From: an uncultured Prevotellaceae bacterium
GTDB taxonomy: Bacteria > Bacteroidota > Bacteroidia > Bacteroidales > Muribaculaceae
DNA length: 59,948 bases
Direction of reading: 5' to 3'
Assembly: GCA_946186575.1 (NCBI GenBank)
Contig: CAMHNO010000013.1
Coordinates: 1-59,948, forward strand
Shown: positions 57,584 through 59,948 of the stretch, piece after piece
How the letters are laid out: every line of letters begins with the position of its first letter
How positions within the stretch are numbered: position 1 is the stretch's first letter
Notes under the pieces: model-generated
Seen by the model: only the letters and a program-made list of their open reading frames with translations
Databases searched by the model: none
What the model was told of the DNA's origin: nothing
Program-made: the position numbers and the translations under genes

Positions 57584-59791
57584 TTATTTCCCACGGTTGA
57601 TGCCACCCTCGAGGTCGTTGTTCTCGATTGTGACATCGGTGGTTTTTACCTTTTTTTTGAACGTGCCAAAGCGATAGGTGACGGTTATCCTGAAGTAGCG
57701 GCCGTTGCTGGCGTTGCAGCTGTCGCCCCATCCCAGGATGTCGCCCTGGGTGGTGCGAGTCTTGTAGTGTTGGTTTTTATGAAATGGTGAGTTGGCAGTG
57801 AGGCGCACGGTGAGGCGGTCATCGCTCAAGAAAGAACGTTGCAATGTGAAGGCATAGCGGTTCCATGGTTCAACAACCGAATAGATGTTTTCGCTTGAGC
57901 GCCCAATGTTTCCAAATGTGTAGGCTGTTACTTGGAGTTTCCATGGCAGTTTTTGTGCCACATAGAGGTAATAGTACATTGAAGTTTGGTTCTGTTCTAG
58001 TCCTAGTACGTCACTCTTGTAGTTGCTGTGGCTGAGGTTGAGATTGGCGACAAATGTGGTGTTCTCCAGTGGCTTCCACTGGATGTAGCTCTCCAGTTGC
58101 CAACGATGCTGGCGAATCACGTTGCCGTAGGTTTGCACACGCGTGTCGCCACGGGCATAGATGATTGACCCCAATGCGTTGCTCACGAAGCGGTATTGAG
58201 GCCATAGCTGGATAGTGAGCTTGGAGCTTGTGTACATGTAGGATAAACCTATCGAATGGGTGCGCACACTGCCTAGCTGGGCATTGCCAAATTGCTCTCC
58301 TCCAGGATAAATGCGCACTGCTGGGTTGAGGTAAGTAATACCTGGACGATTGATACTAGTGGTATAGACCAAACGAATTGACTGTTGGTCGTTGATTTGG
58401 TACTTGATGCTGGCTTGCGGCACCCAATCGCTCAGGTGCTTGTCGAAGTCGGCGTTCTTGCCATCGGGGTAGTGTCCTTTCATGTAGCTGTACTCATAGC
58501 GCAATCCAGCTCGGGTGCTCCAGCTGCCGTGGGTCCATGAGTAGTCGGCATAGAGGGCTGCAATGCGCATGGTGTGGTTGAAGTCGTCGCTTGTTGATGT
58601 GAGAGCATTATCGTAGAAAAGCTGTTCGCTCAGGCTGCTGTTGTGGCGGTCGATGTACTTGGCACCAACTTCCAGTTTGTGCTCCTCCCACAATGGGCGC
58701 ACGTAGTCAAGCTGCAACGTGTGCTCAGTAAATCGCTCACGCGACTTCTGTAAAAAGCCGTCGTAAGGGTAAGGAAAGTCCACTTGGTTGCTATAGGTGG
58801 TTTCTTGGTCGGAGTGCTGGCGAGTGAGGGCGAGCATGTAGGAGAAAGTGATTTTCTCATTCTTGCGGTGAGTGCGATGCTCATAGTCTAGTCGTCCGTT
58901 CCATGAATGATGACTGTAGCTAGGCATGTGAAAAGTCTCGGTGAAGCTATAGATGTGGTTGCCCATTGGGTCGAGCTTGGTGACATCGGCACAGCCCTGT
59001 ACATTTATCTTATAGTAATAACCGCTCAGCGATGCTGATAGCAGGTTGAGGGTGTCGATGTCGAAGCTGGCGTTGATGTCGGCATAGTGCATGGGTCCGG
59101 GATTGGAACCGCGGTTGTGCACGACTTCGCTGTTTCCCGACTCCAAGAATGTGCGCTCAATGTAGCCATTGTTAGTTGTGATTTTCTTCGACATGTAATG
59201 CCAGCCATAGTTCACGCTCACAATAGCTTTGCCCAATTGTGCTGCTAGATAGGCGCTGAGCGAGGGCATATTGCTTGTGTCGTAGCTGCCATAGAGCGAG
59301 CCGCTGATGCCCTCCATGCTGTTGTTGTCCATCATCACGATGTTGAGGATGGCGTTCACGCCTTCGGCATCCTCGCGGGCGCCAGGTTCGGTTATTACCT
59401 CGATGCGCTTGATTGTTGAGGCTGGTATCGCCTTGAGTGCGTCCTTGGCATTCTTTGTTAAGCTGGGGTCAAGGTGCCCGTTCTTATAAATCTTGAAATT
59501 GCTATTGCCGCGCACGAGGATATTCTCCTCGCCGTCAACCGTCACCATTGGCACCTTGCGCAGCATGTCCATTGCTGTTTGCGTCTTTGAGTCATTATCG
59601 GCCTGCACATCATAGGTGGTGCGGTCCACTTCCTGCTTGATAAGTTGGCGTTGAGCCGTCACAGTCACTCCTTCGAGCAGGTTGTCCCAGGCGGTGGTGT
59701 CGGTTGGCGCAGTAGAGGTTGTGTCACTCGGCGTTTGAGCATGACCCATTGAAAAAACTATTACAAACAATAAGATAAAAAGCTGTCTCAT
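57584..59791 (-). CDS. Outer-membrane TonB-dependent receptor-like beta-barrel protein
   Basis: This 735-residue outer-membrane protein has a signal peptide (cleavage near SMGHA). A plug-like domain follows (about residues 35-160): 'MLRKVPMVTVDGEENILVRG', 'IKRIEVITEPGAREDAEGVN' and 'AILNIVMMD'. The rest is a long beta-barrel ('QASIKYQINDQQSIRLVYTT', 'INRPGITYLNPAV'). It corresponds to the OMP_b-brl_3 (CarboxypepD-less, SusC-unrelated) receptor type. There is no obvious TonB box and no N-terminal carboxypeptidase-regulatory domain. No SusD partner is present. The ligand is unknown. Confidence 0.9.
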   Translation of the reverse strand: MRQLFILLFVIVFSMGHAQTPSDTTSTAPTDTTAWDNLLEGVTVTAQRQLIKQEVDRTTYDVQADNDSKTQTAMDMLRKVPMVTVDGEENILVRGNSNFKIYKNGHLDPSLTKNAKDALKAIPASTIKRIEVITEPGAREDAEGVNAILNIVMMDNNSMEGISGSLYGSYDTSNMPSLSAYLAAQLGKAIVSVNYGWHYMSKKITTNNGYIERTFLESGNSEVVHNRGSNPGPMHYADINASFDIDTLNLLSASLSGYYYKINVQGCADVTKLDPMGNHIYSFTETFHMPSYSHHSWNGRLDYEHRTHRKNEKITFSYMLALTRQHSDQETTYSNQVDFPYPYDGFLQKSRERFTEHTLQLDYVRPLWEEHKLEVGAKYIDRHNSSLSEQLFYDNALTSTSDDFNHTMRIAALYADYSWTHGSWSTRAGLRYEYSYMKGHYPDGKNADFDKHLSDWVPQASIKYQINDQQSIRLVYTTSINRPGITYLNPAVRIYPGGEQFGNAQLGSVRTHSIGLSYMYTSSKLTIQLWPQYRFVSNALGSIIYARGDTRVQTYGNVIRQHRWQLESYIQWKPLENTTFVANLNLSHSNYKSDVLGLEQNQTSMYYYLYVAQKLPWKLQVTAYTFGNIGRSSENIYSVVEPWNRYAFTLQRSFLSDDRLTVRLTANSPFHKNQHYKTRTTQGDILGWGDSCNASNGRYFRITVTYRFGTFKKKVKTTDVTIENNDLEGGINRGK

Positions 59792-59896
59792 ATTTTACAC
59801 ATTTATAATAGGAAGACGCAAACTTCCTCTAAATGCGGCAGCAAAACACGTCTTTTTTCAAAAATCTTGACTTGGGTCAAGGTTTTGGCACAAAAT

Positions 59897-59932
59897 GAGG
59901 GTGTGTCATAATATGCTTATGTCACATCCTCT
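59897..59932. terminator. Terminator-like hairpin at the window edge
   Basis: GAGGGTGTGTCATAA pairs with TTATGTCACATCCTC, one G.T pair excepted, followed by TTT on the plus strand. It probably belongs to a minus-strand gene beyond the right edge. Its GAGGGTGTGTCA arm is the same sequence as the arm of the terminator at 25-52. Confidence 0.6.
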
Positions 59933-59948
59933 TTAAAAATAAACCGCC

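Noticed and set aside
25-59932. The same GAGGGTGTGTCA arm in hairpins at both ends of the window
   Set aside because: Both are ordinary terminator-like hairpins with different loops and partners. Twelve shared bases at two sites is too little to claim a repeat family.
1-59948. tRNA, rRNA, tmRNA or riboswitch genes
   Set aside because: I looked for T-loop motifs (GTTCRANNC) with acceptor-stem pairing and for large conserved RNA segments in the gaps and found none. A covariance search would be decisive.

Overview
The window is chromosomal DNA from a member of the order Bacteroidales, most like Muribaculaceae or Prevotellaceae. The evidence is promoters of the Bacteroidetes type (TTTG, about 20 nt, then TAnnTTTG), type IX secretion genes (porV, a PorD/DUF4835 protein) with their cargo, dockerin-like secreted proteins, an rSAM/lipoprotein pair, an OMP_b-brl_3 type receptor, and the neighbour pairs PASTA-rluD and ispF-porV. 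I see no rRNA, tRNA, CRISPR array, prophage or intact insertion sequence.

Layout. 1-3.8 kb: two divergent secreted dockerin-like proteins, one of them an M6 metalloprotease. 3.9-4.1 kb: a miniature inverted-repeat element. 4.3-6.2 kb: PASTA protein and RluD. 6.2-6.8 kb: a four-helix-bundle (23S rRNA IVP family) gene between two inverted arrays of 7-nt repeats. 6.8-11.3 kb: a UDP-glucose dehydrogenase homologue without the usual catalytic Cys, and glpA/glpB split by another array. 11.4-18 kb, minus strand: ispF, porV, a Bax-inhibitor-1 protein, argS, and an ECF sigma factor with an anti-sigma-like/beta-barrel fusion. 18-25 kb: lipoprotein, YidE/AspT-type transporter, MarC, FAD oxidoreductase, psuK-psuG. 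25-30.5 kb: FGE-fold dockerin protein, dxr, rseP and an RlmI-like methyltransferase, the last two separated by a 320-bp array. 30.5-36 kb: a second, larger inverted-repeat element, then a 1507-residue T9SS cargo protein. 36-40 kb: ispE, grpE, dnaJ and a second RluA-family synthase. 40.3-49.7 kb: two PepSY-like proteins, a radical SAM/SPASM enzyme with its partner lipoprotein, a type B T9SS cargo protein, two duplicated lytic transglycosylases and uvrA. 49.7-51 kb: a gene desert. 51-54 kb: XRE regulator and M13 peptidase. 54-60 kb, minus strand: rlmB, recN, the PorD-type protein and a TonB-receptor-like barrel.

How the genes fit together. Three MEP-pathway genes (dxr, ispE, ispF) supply isoprenoid precursors. 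porV and the PorD-type protein belong to the T9SS machinery that would export the CHU_C-type protein and the 1507-residue protein. psuK/psuG degrade pseudouridine, which rluD and the second RluA enzyme install in rRNA. glpA/glpB oxidise glycerol-3-phosphate. GrpE/DnaJ serve DnaK.

The most unusual content lies between genes or in small partners. (1) 7-nt and 10-nt repeat arrays begin at or inside stop codons, several run right up to the next start codon, and one pair encloses the four-helix-bundle gene. (2) Two related elements have perfect terminal inverted repeats that differ by matched changes, and one contains duplicated hairpins whose central arms differ but still pair. (3) The partner lipoprotein of the radical SAM enzyme ends in an acyl-carrier-protein-like domain without the phosphopantetheine serine.
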